Assembly: GCF_014652335.1 (NCBI RefSeq)
Contig: NZ_BMYP01000011.1
Location: forward strand, 1-64,000
DNA: 64,000 bases
Direction of reading: 5' to 3'
Origin: Vogesella fluminis
GTDB lineage: Bacteria; Pseudomonadota; Gammaproteobacteria; Burkholderiales; Chromobacteriaceae
Numbering within the stretch: position 1 is the first letter of the stretch; every line of letters begins with the position of its first letter. This document shows, piece by piece, positions 51,310 through 59,995 of this stretch. The translations under genes and the position numbers were made by a program. The notes beneath the pieces were generated by a model, which had not been told where the DNA came from, did no database searches, and worked only from the letters and a program-made list of their open reading frames with translations.

Positions 51310-51897
51310 CTACTCGCCGAGGCGGGCCAGCGATTGCGGATCGTTGAGATTGCTGAAGGCGCGGGTATCGTCAAAATCGGCAACGCGGCACTCCAGCAGC
51401 GCAAGAAAACCGCGCAGGCTGCGCCCGCCGCCGGCCAGGTAGTCCGGCAGCCGGACCAGTGCGCCGCGGCGCAGCAGCGCACAAACTGGCTGCGGCCCGT
51501 TGATGGTACTGGGACAACAGGCGTCGGCGCACGGCTCCGCCTGCAGGATGGCCAGCTGTCGCGCTACCAGATCATCCGGTAGCAATGGTGCATCACACGG
51601 CACCAGCTGCACGTAGTCGATGCCGTCCGGCAGCTTGTCCGCCAGAGTGGCGACACCGGCCAACGGCCCCATGCCCTGCCAGGCCGCCTCGTCGGCGAAT
51701 ACGGCGTGGCCGCTGGCCGCGTAATCGTCCAGATGACGGTTGGCGCTGATCGCCAGCCAGCCGGCCTGCGGTGCCAGCCGTGCCAGCACGTGGCGGTACA
51801 AAGGTTGGCCGCACCATGGCAGCAGGCCCTTGTCCCGGCCGCCCATGCGCCGGCCTTCGCCGCCGGCCAGCAGCAATACGGCAACCGGCTCAGTCAT
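51310..51897 (-). CDS. mobA: molybdenum cofactor guanylyltransferase
   Basis: A 195-aa enzyme attaching GMP to molybdopterin to make the MGD used by formate dehydrogenase and nitrate reductase. GTP-binding motif LLAGGEGRRMGGRDKGLLPW near the start, then QLVPCDAPLLPDDL with the metal Asp, and FSNLNDPQSL. ATG 51897 overlaps the end of moaE by 8 bp; a longer frame to 51963 is not preferred. Last gene of the minus-strand unit mobB-moaD-moaE-mobA. A one-mismatch DUS-like copy is at 51800-51812. Confidence 0.93.
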   Translation of the reverse strand: MTEPVAVLLLAGGEGRRMGGRDKGLLPWCGQPLYRHVLARLAPQAGWLAISANRHLDDYAASGHAVFADEAAWQGMGPLAGVATLADKLPDGIDYVQLVPCDAPLLPDDLVARQLAILQAEPCADACCPSTINGPQPVCALLRRGALVRLPDYLAGGGRSLRGFLALLECRVADFDDTRAFSNLNDPQSLARLGE

Positions 51898-52351
51898 GCC
51901 AGCGCTCGCAGGCCGCGTCGTCGCTGGCCTTGGCCTCGACCCAGCGGCTGCTGCCGTCGACAAAATCCTCGCGCTTCCAGAACGGGGCCTGCGTCTTCAG
52001 GTAGTCCATCAGGTATTCGGCGGCGGCAAAGGCGCCGACACGGTGGCCGGCGGCGATGAGCACCAGGACGATGGGCTCGCCCGGCACCAGCGCTCCGACG
52101 CGATGGATGACACGACAGGCACTCAGCGGCCAGCGTGCCGCTGCCTGGCCGGCGATACGGCGGATTTCCGCCTCGGTTACACCGGGATAGTGTTCGAGGA
52201 ATAGCGCCGCCAGCGGGGTGGCTTCATCGTGGGCACGTACCATGCCCTGAAATGCCACCAGTGCTCCCGCATCACCGGCATGCGCGCGCAGCGCCAGCTC
52301 CTCGGCACCCAGATCGAAAGCGGCGGTTTGTACGGTAACATCGCAATACAT
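51890..52351 (-). CDS. moaE: molybdopterin synthase catalytic subunit
   Basis: A 153-aa protein that, with MoaD, inserts two sulfurs into precursor Z. Recognised by GALVAFQGMVRAHD, LFLEHYPGVTEAEI, the HRVGALVPGEPIVLVLIAAGHR core, and KTQAPFWKRE with the catalytic Lys. One base after the moaD stop and overlapping mobA. Confidence 0.95.
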   Translation of the reverse strand: MYCDVTVQTAAFDLGAEELALRAHAGDAGALVAFQGMVRAHDEATPLAALFLEHYPGVTEAEIRRIAGQAAARWPLSACRVIHRVGALVPGEPIVLVLIAAGHRVGAFAAAEYLMDYLKTQAPFWKREDFVDGSSRWVEAKASDDAACERWHD

Positions 52352-52352
52352 G

Positions 52353-52604
52353 TCAGCCTCCGGTCACCGGCGGCAGAATGCCGACCTCGGCGCCATCGGG
52401 AACCGGCACCTCGCCATGCACGATCTGCTGGTTAACCACCAGGCGGAATACCTTGCCCGGCGCCAGTGCCGCCGCCCAGTCTTCGCCGCGCGTACGCAGC
52501 TGCGCAAGCAGGGCCGTGCTGCTGCCGCCATCCCAGGCTAGCGTTTCCTCGCTACGCCCCAGCACATCCTTCAGAACACCAAAATACAGTAGCGTGATAC
52601 TCAT
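52353..52604 (-). CDS. moaD: molybdopterin synthase sulfur carrier subunit
   Basis: An 83-aa ubiquitin-like protein ending in Gly-Gly (ILPPVTGG), the thiocarboxylate-bearing tail. It starts [14 protein letters not shown], has NQQIVHG and [12 protein letters not shown] as expected, and overlaps mobB by four bases. Confidence 0.95.
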   Translation of the reverse strand: MSITLLYFGVLKDVLGRSEETLAWDGGSSTALLAQLRTRGEDWAAALAPGKVFRLVVNQQIVHGEVPVPDGAEVGILPPVTGG

Positions 52605-53095
52605 GCAGAATCCTTCAGCCAGTTAACAATAAAACCGGCAATCGCGTCATGGTCATCCAGCGGCAATTGCGGTAAAGTGGTGGCCGTTGCGGTATCGGTG
52701 GCCAGTGCGATCACGAACGGGTCATCCGGATACAGCCACGGCTTGCCGCAAGCGGCACGATGCACCTCGATGCGCGGCAGCGGCAATGTCTTCTGGCCTT
52801 CCAGCAGCACCAGATCGACTGCGGCCAACCTTGACAGCTGCTGCTGCAACGTTAGCGGCTGCGGCGTTTCGGCAAACAGGCCAAAACGGTAGGGTGATAC
52901 TACCATCACCTCGTGTGCACCGCTGGCACGATGGCGCCGGCTGTCCTTGCCGGCAACATCCAGCTCGATATCATGATGACTGTGCTTGATCACCGAAACC
53001 GTCAGCCCGTGAGCCGCCAGCAACGGTAATAGTCCGCCTATCAATGTGGTTTTGCCGCTACCGGACCAGCCGGCAATACCCAACACTTTTTGCAT
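52601..53095 (-). CDS. mobB: molybdopterin-guanine dinucleotide biosynthesis adapter protein
   Basis: A 164-aa P-loop GTPase. Walker A is [10 protein letters not shown] at the N-terminus and [26 protein letters not shown] is the second family block; LVLLEGQK is also present. It assists MobA. ATG 53095 follows GGGGGA closely; ATGs at 53107 and 53152 are further from it. Divergent from moaC. An exact minus-orientation frame of the DUS-like repeat (52821-52833) gives Arg-Leu-Ala-Ala. Confidence 0.93.
   Translation of the reverse strand: MQKVLGIAGWSGSGKTTLIGGLLPLLAAHGLTVSVIKHSHHDIELDVAGKDSRRHRASGAHEVMVVSPYRFGLFAETPQPLTLQQQLSRLAAVDLVLLEGQKTLPLPRIEVHRAACGKPWLYPDDPFVIALATDTATATTLPQLPLDDHDAIAGFIVNWLKDSA
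52821..52833 (+). repeat. DUS-like 13-mer, inside mobB
   Basis: Exact copy preceded by T on the non-coding strand of mobB. Confidence 0.8.
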
Positions 53096-53163
53096 AGCAT
53101 CCCCCATTGGTGGATTGTGATCTGCGCCATACGGCGCTATCGTTCGACCCAACCCTATATTTG

Positions 53164-53679
53164 ATGATCCAGATGAATCCGCTTACCCACTTCAATGCCG
53201 CAGGCCAGGCCCACATGGTCGATGTCGGCGACAAGCCGGAGACCCGCCGCATAGCCGTGGCTACCGGCCACATCACCATGCAGCCGACCACCTTCACCCT
53301 GCTGCAGGACGGCAACGCCAAAAAAGGCGACGTTATCGGCATCGCCCGCCTCGCCGCCATTCAGGGCACCAAGCAAACGGCAAGCCTGATCCCGCTATGC
53401 CATCCGCTGGCATTGACCCGCGTGAATGTCGATTTCAGCGTGGAAGAGGCCCTGTCGCGAGTACATATTTTTGTTACCAGCGAAACCGTCGGTCGCACCG
53501 GTGTGGAAATGGAAGCACTCAGTGGCGTGATGGCCGGCCTGCTTACTGTTTATGACATGCTGAAGGCGGTGGACCGCGGCATGCAGATCGATGGCGTGCG
53601 CCTGCTGGAAAAACAGGGTGGCAAGAGCGGCCACTGGCAAGCCGGCAGCAGCGATTCTGCGCCGCACAGCCAGTGCTGA
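53164..53679 (+). CDS. moaC: cyclic pyranopterin monophosphate synthase
   Basis: A protein of about 171 aa that forms cPMP from the MoaA product. Signature blocks: [46 protein letters not shown] and [32 protein letters not shown]. The start is uncertain: ATG 53164 and ATG 53173 (MNPLTHFN, nearest the family start) both lack a strong ribosome-binding site; the frame opens at 53107. narX begins only 23 bp later, so moaC-narX-narL may be one transcript. Confidence 0.92.
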   Translation: MIQMNPLTHFNAAGQAHMVDVGDKPETRRIAVATGHITMQPTTFTLLQDGNAKKGDVIGIARLAAIQGTKQTASLIPLCHPLALTRVNVDFSVEEALSRVHIFVTSETVGRTGVEMEALSGVMAGLLTVYDMLKAVDRGMQIDGVRLLEKQGGKSGHWQAGSSDSAPHSQC

Positions 53680-53702
53680 CCATACGCCGGACGAACTAAA
53701 TC

Positions 53703-55604
53703 ATGCCCCTGCCTGCCCCGCCCTCCGTACGCAGCCTGTCCAGCAAGCTACTGATCCTGACTATCATCTGGCTGGTGCTGGCGATGACCTCCATCGGCTA
53801 TACCCTGGTACTGTCATGGAAACTGGAAGGCGGCGCTGCCGCCATCAATGATGCCGGCAGCCTGCGCATGCGCAGCTACCGTGTTGCACTGCTGGTCAGC
53901 GAAGGCGCCAATCCCGCACAGATCGGGCAGGAAGCCGCCCGCTTCAGCGACACCATGGCACGATTGCGCAAGGGCGATCCGGGACGACCGTTATTCCTTC
54001 CCGACAACGCGGAAGTACGCGCACAGGCCGCTGAAATTGCCCGCTACTGGCAGCATGACATGCTGCCAAACATGACAAGGGAAAAGCTCGATCCGAAAAA
54101 CCCGCCGCCAGACATCGACCTTGGCGCCTTTGTCAACCGCATCGATCGCCTGGTACGGCTGGTGGAAGAGGACAACGCACGCAATACCACGCTATTGCGC
54201 TTCTTCCAGATGACACTAATGGCGATGGCCGTCTTCGGCGCCATCACCATGATGTTCCTGATGTTCCTGCTGATCATCCGCCCGCTGAATGAACTGGGCG
54301 AGGCCATCGTGCAGGTACGGGACGGTGAACTGGCAACGCGGGTACCGGTAGTCGGCAACGACGAATTCGCCATCCTCGCTACCGGCTTCAACCAGATGGC
54401 CGGCCGCCTGCAGGAACTCTACGCGACACTGGAAGACAAGGTTCGTGACAAGACCCGCTCGCTGGACGAAAAAAACCACCAGCTGACCGCACTTTACAGC
54501 GTCACGGCCTACCTGCACGAGTCGCACGACCTCAACACCATGTGCAAGGGCTTCATCGAACGCCTGATCCATCTGACCAATGCCGATGCAGCCAGCGTGC
54601 GCATCGTCGACAGCAAGCGCGGCAAGCTGGAGCCGGTAGCGCAGATCGGCCTGCCGGACGATCTGGTCTATACGCACGACTGTATCCATATCAATGGCTG
54701 CTACTGTGGCGATGCCGTCGACCAACCCAGTGCCGTGATCCGTTTCTTCCGTGAACTACCCCAAAAAGAACAGAAACATTGCGAGCGTGCCGGCTTCCAC
54801 AGCGTGTCGATCTTCCACATCCGGGCCAACCAGCAAAACGTCGGCATCTTTACGCTCTATTTTGACGATGACACCCGCCTCAGCGCACAGGAGCAGTTTT
54901 TGATCGAAACACTGGGCAGCCATCTTGGCGTTGCCATCGAAAACATCCGGCTTGCCGCGCGCGACCGGCAGTTTGCCGTCTCGGAAGAGCGCAACCTGAT
55001 GGCACAAGGCCTGCATGACAGCATCGCACAGTCACTATCGTTCCTGAATCTGCAGGTGCAAATGCTGGAAAGCGCACTTGGCGACACGCACGACGAGCAG
55101 GCCCGTGAAAATCTGGCATTCATCAAGACCGGAGTGCAGGAATGCTATGACGATGTACGTGAACTCCTGCTCAACTTCCGCACCCGCATCAGCAAGGAAA
55201 ACTTCCCGGATGCCGTCAACACCTTGCTCAAGCGTTTCGAACAGCAGACCCGGGTACTCACCCAGCACCAACTGCGCGGCAACGGCTTGCCGCTGGATCC
55301 GGAACAACAGCTGCAGGTAATCTTCATCTTGCAGGAAGCACTGTCCAATGTGCGCAAACACGCACAGGCAAACCGTGTCGATATCGACATCAACAATCAG
55401 AACGACTTTGTAATGCGCATCAGTGATGATGGCTGCGGCTTCGATGCCGCAATGCTGGCAGCACGCCAGGCGCGCCACGTCGGCATATCCATCATGCAAG
55501 AGCGTGCCTCCCGCATCAACGCCCATATCCGGATCGACAGCCGTGACGGAGGCGGCACCACCGTCACCCTCACCCTGCCGCACACAGAAAGACAAGCTGC
55601 ATGA
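53703..55604 (+). CDS. narX: nitrate/nitrite sensor histidine kinase
   Basis: A 633-aa inner-membrane kinase. Transmembrane helices at ~17-38 and ~167-192 flank the periplasmic sensor. The nitrate-binding P-box is intact (INDAGSLRMRSYR, residues 48-60). HAMP, a Cys-containing GAF-like central module (CIHINGCYCGDAV) and a HisKA_3/HATPase follow; the phospho-His is about 438 (AQGLHDSIAQSLSFLN), with DDGCGFD in the ATPase. One sensor only; no NarQ here. It starts soon after moaC and overlaps narL by four bases. The expected target is the narGHJI operon 5 kb away. Confidence 0.94.
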   Translation: MPLPAPPSVRSLSSKLLILTIIWLVLAMTSIGYTLVLSWKLEGGAAAINDAGSLRMRSYRVALLVSEGANPAQIGQEAARFSDTMARLRKGDPGRPLFLPDNAEVRAQAAEIARYWQHDMLPNMTREKLDPKNPPPDIDLGAFVNRIDRLVRLVEEDNARNTTLLRFFQMTLMAMAVFGAITMMFLMFLLIIRPLNELGEAIVQVRDGELATRVPVVGNDEFAILATGFNQMAGRLQELYATLEDKVRDKTRSLDEKNHQLTALYSVTAYLHESHDLNTMCKGFIERLIHLTNADAASVRIVDSKRGKLEPVAQIGLPDDLVYTHDCIHINGCYCGDAVDQPSAVIRFFRELPQKEQKHCERAGFHSVSIFHIRANQQNVGIFTLYFDDDTRLSAQEQFLIETLGSHLGVAIENIRLAARDRQFAVSEERNLMAQGLHDSIAQSLSFLNLQVQMLESALGDTHDEQARENLAFIKTGVQECYDDVRELLLNFRTRISKENFPDAVNTLLKRFEQQTRVLTQHQLRGNGLPLDPEQQLQVIFILQEALSNVRKHAQANRVDIDINNQNDFVMRISDDGCGFDAAMLAARQARHVGISIMQERASRINAHIRIDSRDGGGTTVTLTLPHTERQAA

Positions 55605-56254
55605 ACACCCCCATCCGCATTTTATTGATCGACGACCATACCCTGTTCCGCAGCGGCCTCAAGGCACTATTGCAACGCCAGCCTGACCTGGAAGTCATTG
55701 GCGAAGCTGCCGACGGACTGGAAGGCGTAAAACTGACTGAGCAGCAGAAACCCGATGTCGTACTGCTGGATCTGGACATGCCGGTCATGCATGGCCGCGA
55801 TGCGCTGTCGCAGATTCTGGTTACCCAACCACAGCAGGCCGTACTGATGCTGACCGTATCAGAAGATGGTGAAGATCTTGCAGAATGCATGAAGAGTGGT
55901 GCACGCGGCTATCTGCTGAAAAACATCAATGCCGATTTTCTGCTCAGCAGCATCCGCCGGGCAGTAGACGGTGACAGCGTACTGTCCCCGGAAATGACGG
56001 CCAAACTGGTAGCACGACTGCGCACCCCGACAATCGAAACGCGCAACCCGGAGCTGGAGAGCCTGACTCCGCGCGAGCGCGAAACACTCAGCTACCTCGC
56101 CTCCGGCGCCAGTAACAAGGAAATCGCCCGTGCGCTGGACCTGGCGGAAAGCACCATCAAGGTGCACGTGCAGAACATCCTGCGCAAGCTTGGCCTGAGC
56201 AGCCGGGTACAGGCCGCGGTATATGCAGTGGAGCACGGTCTGGACAAGGCCTGA
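55601..56254 (+). CDS. narL: nitrate/nitrite response regulator
   Basis: A 217-aa NarL/FixJ-type regulator. The receiver has the acidic pair DD (11-12), phospho-Asp57 (LLDLDMPVMHG) and Lys in YLLKN. The LuxR-type helix-turn-helix is LTPRERETLSYLASGASNKEIARALDLAESTIKVHVQNIL. It is translationally coupled to narX. A DUS-pair hairpin follows 70 bp after the stop. Confidence 0.94.
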   Translation: MNTPIRILLIDDHTLFRSGLKALLQRQPDLEVIGEAADGLEGVKLTEQQKPDVVLLDLDMPVMHGRDALSQILVTQPQQAVLMLTVSEDGEDLAECMKSGARGYLLKNINADFLLSSIRRAVDGDSVLSPEMTAKLVARLRTPTIETRNPELESLTPRERETLSYLASGASNKEIARALDLAESTIKVHVQNILRKLGLSSRVQAAVYAVEHGLDKA

Positions 56255-56323
56255 GAACCTGCCGCAACCACTGGCACTCTACGGCTGACAGGTGGCAGGG
56301 GTATCCACCCCGCACCCAAAACA

Positions 56324-56355
56324 ATGCGGCCAACCTTGAACAAGGTTGGCCGCAT
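56324..56355. terminator. inverted DUS-like pair between narL and the chemoreceptor gene
   Basis: Two exact repeats head to head (56326-56338, 56341-56353) with spacer AA; 15-bp perfect stem. It lies between convergent genes, like the pairs at 13 kb and 51 kb, but with no T run. Confidence 0.75.
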
Positions 56356-56381
56356 CGTCATTGCCGGATGAAAAACGCGCT

Positions 56382-58367
56382 TCAGGCTTGCGAGGTGTGC
56401 TTGAAGCGATCGACCTGCGCCACCAGTTCGGTCGCAGTCCGGTTCAGCTGCGTCGACAGCGCCGCCGCTTCATCCACGATCAGCGCATTGTCTTCAGCCA
56501 ATGCCGCGATGCGGCTGATATTGACGGCGACCTCGTTGCTGGCTGCGGCCTGCTGCTGCATCGCTGCTGCCGTATCCTGGCTCTTGGCTGCGGACTGGTT
56601 GGCTTCATCATGGATACCGTCCAGATCCTGCAAGGTGGCCCGCACCAGATCCAGGCCGCTGTCCATGCGCGTACGTGCGGTGCGCATCTGGCCGGCAGCA
56701 TTGGCCGTTTCGTTGGTGATTACCTCGATCAGCTGGGTGATCTCCACCGTTTCCTTGCCGGTGCGCTCCGCCAGCTTGCGCACCTCGTCGGCGACGACGG
56801 CAAAGCCGCGGCCCATTTCGCCAGCACGAGCAGCCTCGATCGCCGCATTGAGCGCCAGCAGGTTGGTCTGGTCGGCGATATCACGGATTGCCGTGATGAT
56901 CTGACGGATACTCTGCGACTTGTCGGCCAGACTGACGATCACCTCACCGGCACTGTCCAGCGAGCCGGCGGTATGCTGCATCGCCTCGGTTGTTTCCTGC
57001 ATCCGCTCACGACCGGCATTGACACCCTGGCGCATTTGCTGTGCTACGGCCAGGTTGTCGTGGGTGTTGTCACGCACCGAGGCAATACCGACGGTCATCT
57101 CCTCCACCGCTGCAGCCATCTGGGTCGACGATTCACTCTGCGCCTCGGCAGCAGACGCCGCCCGCGCTGACACTGCCTGCAACGCCTCGGCCGCACTCAT
57201 CAGGCTATGAGCATTGCTTTTCACTACCTTCAGGGTGCCGGCAAAAGCGCCGACCAGCTCGTCAAAGGCACGTCCCATGCGTGCAATCTCATCATTGCCA
57301 TCCAGCCTCGCCCGTGGTGCCAGATCCAGATCACGGCTCATGCTGGTCATCAACTGCTCCAGATACATCACCGGCTTGCGGATGCTGCGGTATACGGCCA
57401 GGCCACCGACCAGCAACAGCAGCGATAGCAGCAAGGTGCCACCCAGGGTAACCAGCAGGCTGTTGCGGGCTTCATCCATTTTCTGCGCAACGACTTCATC
57501 CAGCTGCTGCAACAGTTTTTCCTGTGCGATCCTCAACTGGCCCATTTGTGCCGATGTGGCAGTGAACCATTGCTCCGGCGTTACGCTCGACGGCATACCC
57601 GGTTCGGCACCATAGACTGTGGCGCGCAACTGTTTCAGGGCCGCGGCGGCATCAGACTGCAGGAATGGTTTCAGCGATTGGGCCAGCTCCGGCGGCGCCA
57701 GCAGCAGCAACTGCCCGGCGCAGGCATCCTGGTATGCCTGCAAGCCGATGGCCTGGCCAAGACTGGTCTGGGTCAGACCTCCTGCCGCCAGCACACCATT
57801 GACGAAGCCACGTTCACGGCCGGCATACTCTCTGGTACACAGCAGATTGGACAAGGCCGCACTGAAGCGGATGACATCACCTTCATCGGAGGCCGTAGCA
57901 AGGCCGGCCACCAGCCCGATTTGTGCTTCGATTTGCTGGCTGTAGGCAGCAAAGGCGGCTGGTGCCGCCAGGCTGCGGTTGTCAATTGCGGCACGCTGTC
58001 CCAACAGGCTGCGCACGCCACTGGCCACGGTATTGGCATGCTGCCTGACCTCACCCTCCGGCAGTGTCGGCACCATATTTTCCAGAGCTTTCAATGCGGC
58101 ATCAGCCTTGACCCGTGCCTCGCTCAGGCCGGCCGGAACGGCACCCTGCCCGCTGAGATAGCCATTACTCAGGCCGCGCTCGGTCTGCAGCGTGTCCACC
58201 AGAGTGGACGCCAGGGTCGATACCGTTACCAGCTGCCTGGCTTGCTGCATGTCGCCAAGAAAACTGTAACGCTGCAACGATAGCGTGGAGGCAAGGAAGA
58301 AGGTCATCAGGCCAAAAGGCAGGACAAGCAGGATCAGCTTGCCGCCGATACTGAGACGGGAAAGCAT
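56382..58367 (-). CDS. methyl-accepting chemotaxis protein with NIT (nitrate/nitrite-sensing) domain
   Basis: A 661-aa chemoreceptor. The first helix ([17 protein letters not shown]) is followed by a ~290-residue periplasmic all-helical NIT domain ([21 protein letters not shown]). A second helix ([24 protein letters not shown]), a HAMP domain and a classical signalling domain follow; its hairpin tip includes [50 protein letters not shown]. The C-terminus lacks the CheR pentapeptide. NIT domains bind nitrate or nitrite in characterised cases, and the gene sits between narXL and narGHJI, so nitrate taxis is likely; ligand not shown. Confidence 0.9.
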   Translation of the reverse strand: MLSRLSIGGKLILLVLPFGLMTFFLASTLSLQRYSFLGDMQQARQLVTVSTLASTLVDTLQTERGLSNGYLSGQGAVPAGLSEARVKADAALKALENMVPTLPEGEVRQHANTVASGVRSLLGQRAAIDNRSLAAPAAFAAYSQQIEAQIGLVAGLATASDEGDVIRFSAALSNLLCTREYAGRERGFVNGVLAAGGLTQTSLGQAIGLQAYQDACAGQLLLLAPPELAQSLKPFLQSDAAAALKQLRATVYGAEPGMPSSVTPEQWFTATSAQMGQLRIAQEKLLQQLDEVVAQKMDEARNSLLVTLGGTLLLSLLLLVGGLAVYRSIRKPVMYLEQLMTSMSRDLDLAPRARLDGNDEIARMGRAFDELVGAFAGTLKVVKSNAHSLMSAAEALQAVSARAASAAEAQSESSTQMAAAVEEMTVGIASVRDNTHDNLAVAQQMRQGVNAGRERMQETTEAMQHTAGSLDSAGEVIVSLADKSQSIRQIITAIRDIADQTNLLALNAAIEAARAGEMGRGFAVVADEVRKLAERTGKETVEITQLIEVITNETANAAGQMRTARTRMDSGLDLVRATLQDLDGIHDEANQSAAKSQDTAAAMQQQAAASNEVAVNISRIAALAEDNALIVDEAAALSTQLNRTATELVAQVDRFKHTSQA

Positions 58368-58534
58368 GGCATTAACTCCGGTGGGTAGAGAAATCGTGGC
58401 AGATGTGTTCTGAAACAGCTATTTTTTATTTTGTCGCAAGCACCAAGCATGACGCACTGCAATGATCCGGCCAGTCCGCTTGGCAGTACCGCAATAATAC
58501 CTTGTACTGCAATATGCACAGACATTATAAACAC

Positions 58535-58568
58535 AAAAAAGGCCTGACTGTGAAATCAGGCCTTTTTT
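58535..58568 (-). terminator. rho-independent terminator of narGHJI
   Basis: 13-bp perfect stem AAAAAAGGCCTGA (58535-58547) with TCAGGCCTTTTTT (58556-58568). On the minus strand it follows the narI stop by 16 bp. The rest of the 216-bp gap has no ORF. Confidence 0.88.
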
Positions 58569-58583
58569 TTACAGCATTACTTA

Positions 58584-59270
58584 TTAACGGCGTGGACGCA
58601 CCAGCTGCCAGCTGCGACCGAGGTAGGTAACGGCACCAAAGCCGCTCCATACGTGCACCAGACGGGTGAACGGGAAGATCACAAACAGCGACATGCCCAT
58701 GAACAGGTGGGCCTTGAACACCGGCGAGGCGTCGACGATGAACTGCGCGGCGTCGCCACGGAAGGTGACCACGTGTTGCGCCCAGGTCATCAGCAGCACC
58801 ATCTCATGGCCGTCCATGTGCTGGGCGGACACAAAGATTGTGGACAGACCAAGCACCAGCGTGGCCAGAATCCACAGCAGTACCAATTTGTCACGCCAGG
58901 TGGTGTTGGCCGCCAGGCGGTCGTTGCCCAAGCGGCGAGACAGCAGCAGCAGCAGACCGATAAGGCACAAGGTACCCATGATGCCGCCCATGGTCATTGC
59001 GAAGCCCTGTTTGAAGCTGTGCGATACGCCCAGCGCGTCCCATACCGCCACCGGGGTCAGCAGGCCGACCAGGTGGCCGAAGAACAGGCCGATAATGCCA
59101 AGGTGGAACAGGATGTTGCCCAAGCGCAGGCTGCCGCGATGCAACAGCTGGCTGGATTCACTCTTCCAGCTGTATTGCTCGCGCTCAAAGCGCATCAGGC
59201 TGCCTAGCAGGAAAATTGCCAGCGCAATGTAGGGATAGATCCCGAAAACGAATTGATGCAAGTAATCCAT
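58584..59270 (-). CDS. narI: respiratory nitrate reductase, cytochrome b gamma subunit
   Basis: A 228-aa membrane cytochrome b with five transmembrane helices that oxidises quinol and feeds electrons to NarH. Heme-ligand histidines are expected in FHLGIIGLFFGHLVG and in AQHVVTF/FKAHLFMGMSLF near the C-terminus; FPFTRLVHVWSG is the family end. ATG 59270 follows AAGGAGAGACAA; the frame extends upstream through a DUS-like element without a start. Last gene of narGHJI. Confidence 0.95.
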   Translation of the reverse strand: MDYLHQFVFGIYPYIALAIFLLGSLMRFEREQYSWKSESSQLLHRGSLRLGNILFHLGIIGLFFGHLVGLLTPVAVWDALGVSHSFKQGFAMTMGGIMGTLCLIGLLLLLSRRLGNDRLAANTTWRDKLVLLWILATLVLGLSTIFVSAQHMDGHEMVLLMTWAQHVVTFRGDAAQFIVDASPVFKAHLFMGMSLFVIFPFTRLVHVWSGFGAVTYLGRSWQLVRPRR

Positions 59271-59285
59271 TTGTCTCTCCTTGTC

Positions 59286-59310
59286 GCGGCCAACCTTGCA
59301 CGTTGGCCGC
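59286..59310 (+). repeat. DUS-like 13-mer with partial inverted partner, between narJ and narI
   Basis: Exact copy at 59286-59298 (preceded by C, the only copy without T), then GTTGGCCGC (59302-59310): a 9-bp hairpin inside the operon, 15 bp before the narI ribosome-binding site. Confidence 0.75.
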
Positions 59311-59327
59311 AAGACGGAATCAACGGG

Positions 59328-59993
59328 TCACGGCGTGGCCGCATGTCCACCAGGTTGACGGGGGTAGAAATTGACTGGGGCGATCTGCGGCAGCGAGGGC
59401 TTCAGCAGCGGCTCAACACCATCGGCACCGGGGCCAAAGGTTTCCAGCGCTTCGTCCATATCACGAATCGGCGGCACCGACAGCGGCTCCGGAGCCACCG
59501 GTGACAACGACACCAGCGCCCGAAGCACACCGGCATAGTCGCTGCCACTCTCCACCAGCTTGCCCGCAAGATGAGCCAGTACATGTACGGCATCACCGAG
59601 CAGGCGCTTGGCCTCATCTGCCTCGCACAACGACAGGAACTCCAGGAACAGCGGCACGTAGTCGGGCAGCTCTTCGCTGACCGGCTCGAAGCCGTGCGCC
59701 TTGTACTCTTCGATCAGGTCTACCATCGCCTGGCCACGGGCACGGTCCTCGCCATGAACATGCTCGAACAGGTGCAGCGAGTGCGACGGACTACGGTCGA
59801 AAATTTGTACATAGTCCTGCTGCACCTCGATCAGCTCGCCACTGCCCAAACGCTGCAGCAGCGGCTCGACAGCCGCCACCAAGGTGGCATCGTCGGCCAG
59901 CACTGCACGGATTTCCGGCAGCGCAGCGATCAGGTCGGGCTGTGGGTAACCCAACAGCGCCGCCAGCGCACGATAAATCATCGGGTTGTGCAT
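59328..59993 (-). CDS. narJ: nitrate reductase molybdenum cofactor assembly chaperone
   Basis: A 221-aa all-helical TorD/DmsD-family chaperone that holds apo-NarGH until the Mo cofactor is in place. Signature stretches: LLGYPQPDLIAALPEI, VQIFDRSPSHSLHLFEHVHGEDRARGQAMVDL and LPDYVPLFLEFLSL. Two bases separate it from narH. Cytoplasmic and not part of the final enzyme. Confidence 0.95.
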   Translation of the reverse strand: MHNPMIYRALAALLGYPQPDLIAALPEIRAVLADDATLVAAVEPLLQRLGSGELIEVQQDYVQIFDRSPSHSLHLFEHVHGEDRARGQAMVDLIEEYKAHGFEPVSEELPDYVPLFLEFLSLCEADEAKRLLGDAVHVLAHLAGKLVESGSDYAGVLRALVSLSPVAPEPLSVPPIRDMDEALETFGPGADGVEPLLKPSLPQIAPVNFYPRQPGGHAATP

Positions 59994-59995
59994 GA

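Noticed and set aside
13000-56355. The 13-bp repeats as insertion-sequence ends or a CRISPR array
   Set aside because: Copies are scattered singly or in 2-nt-spaced pairs, in both orientations, in unrelated contexts, without regular spacers, transposase genes or target duplications.
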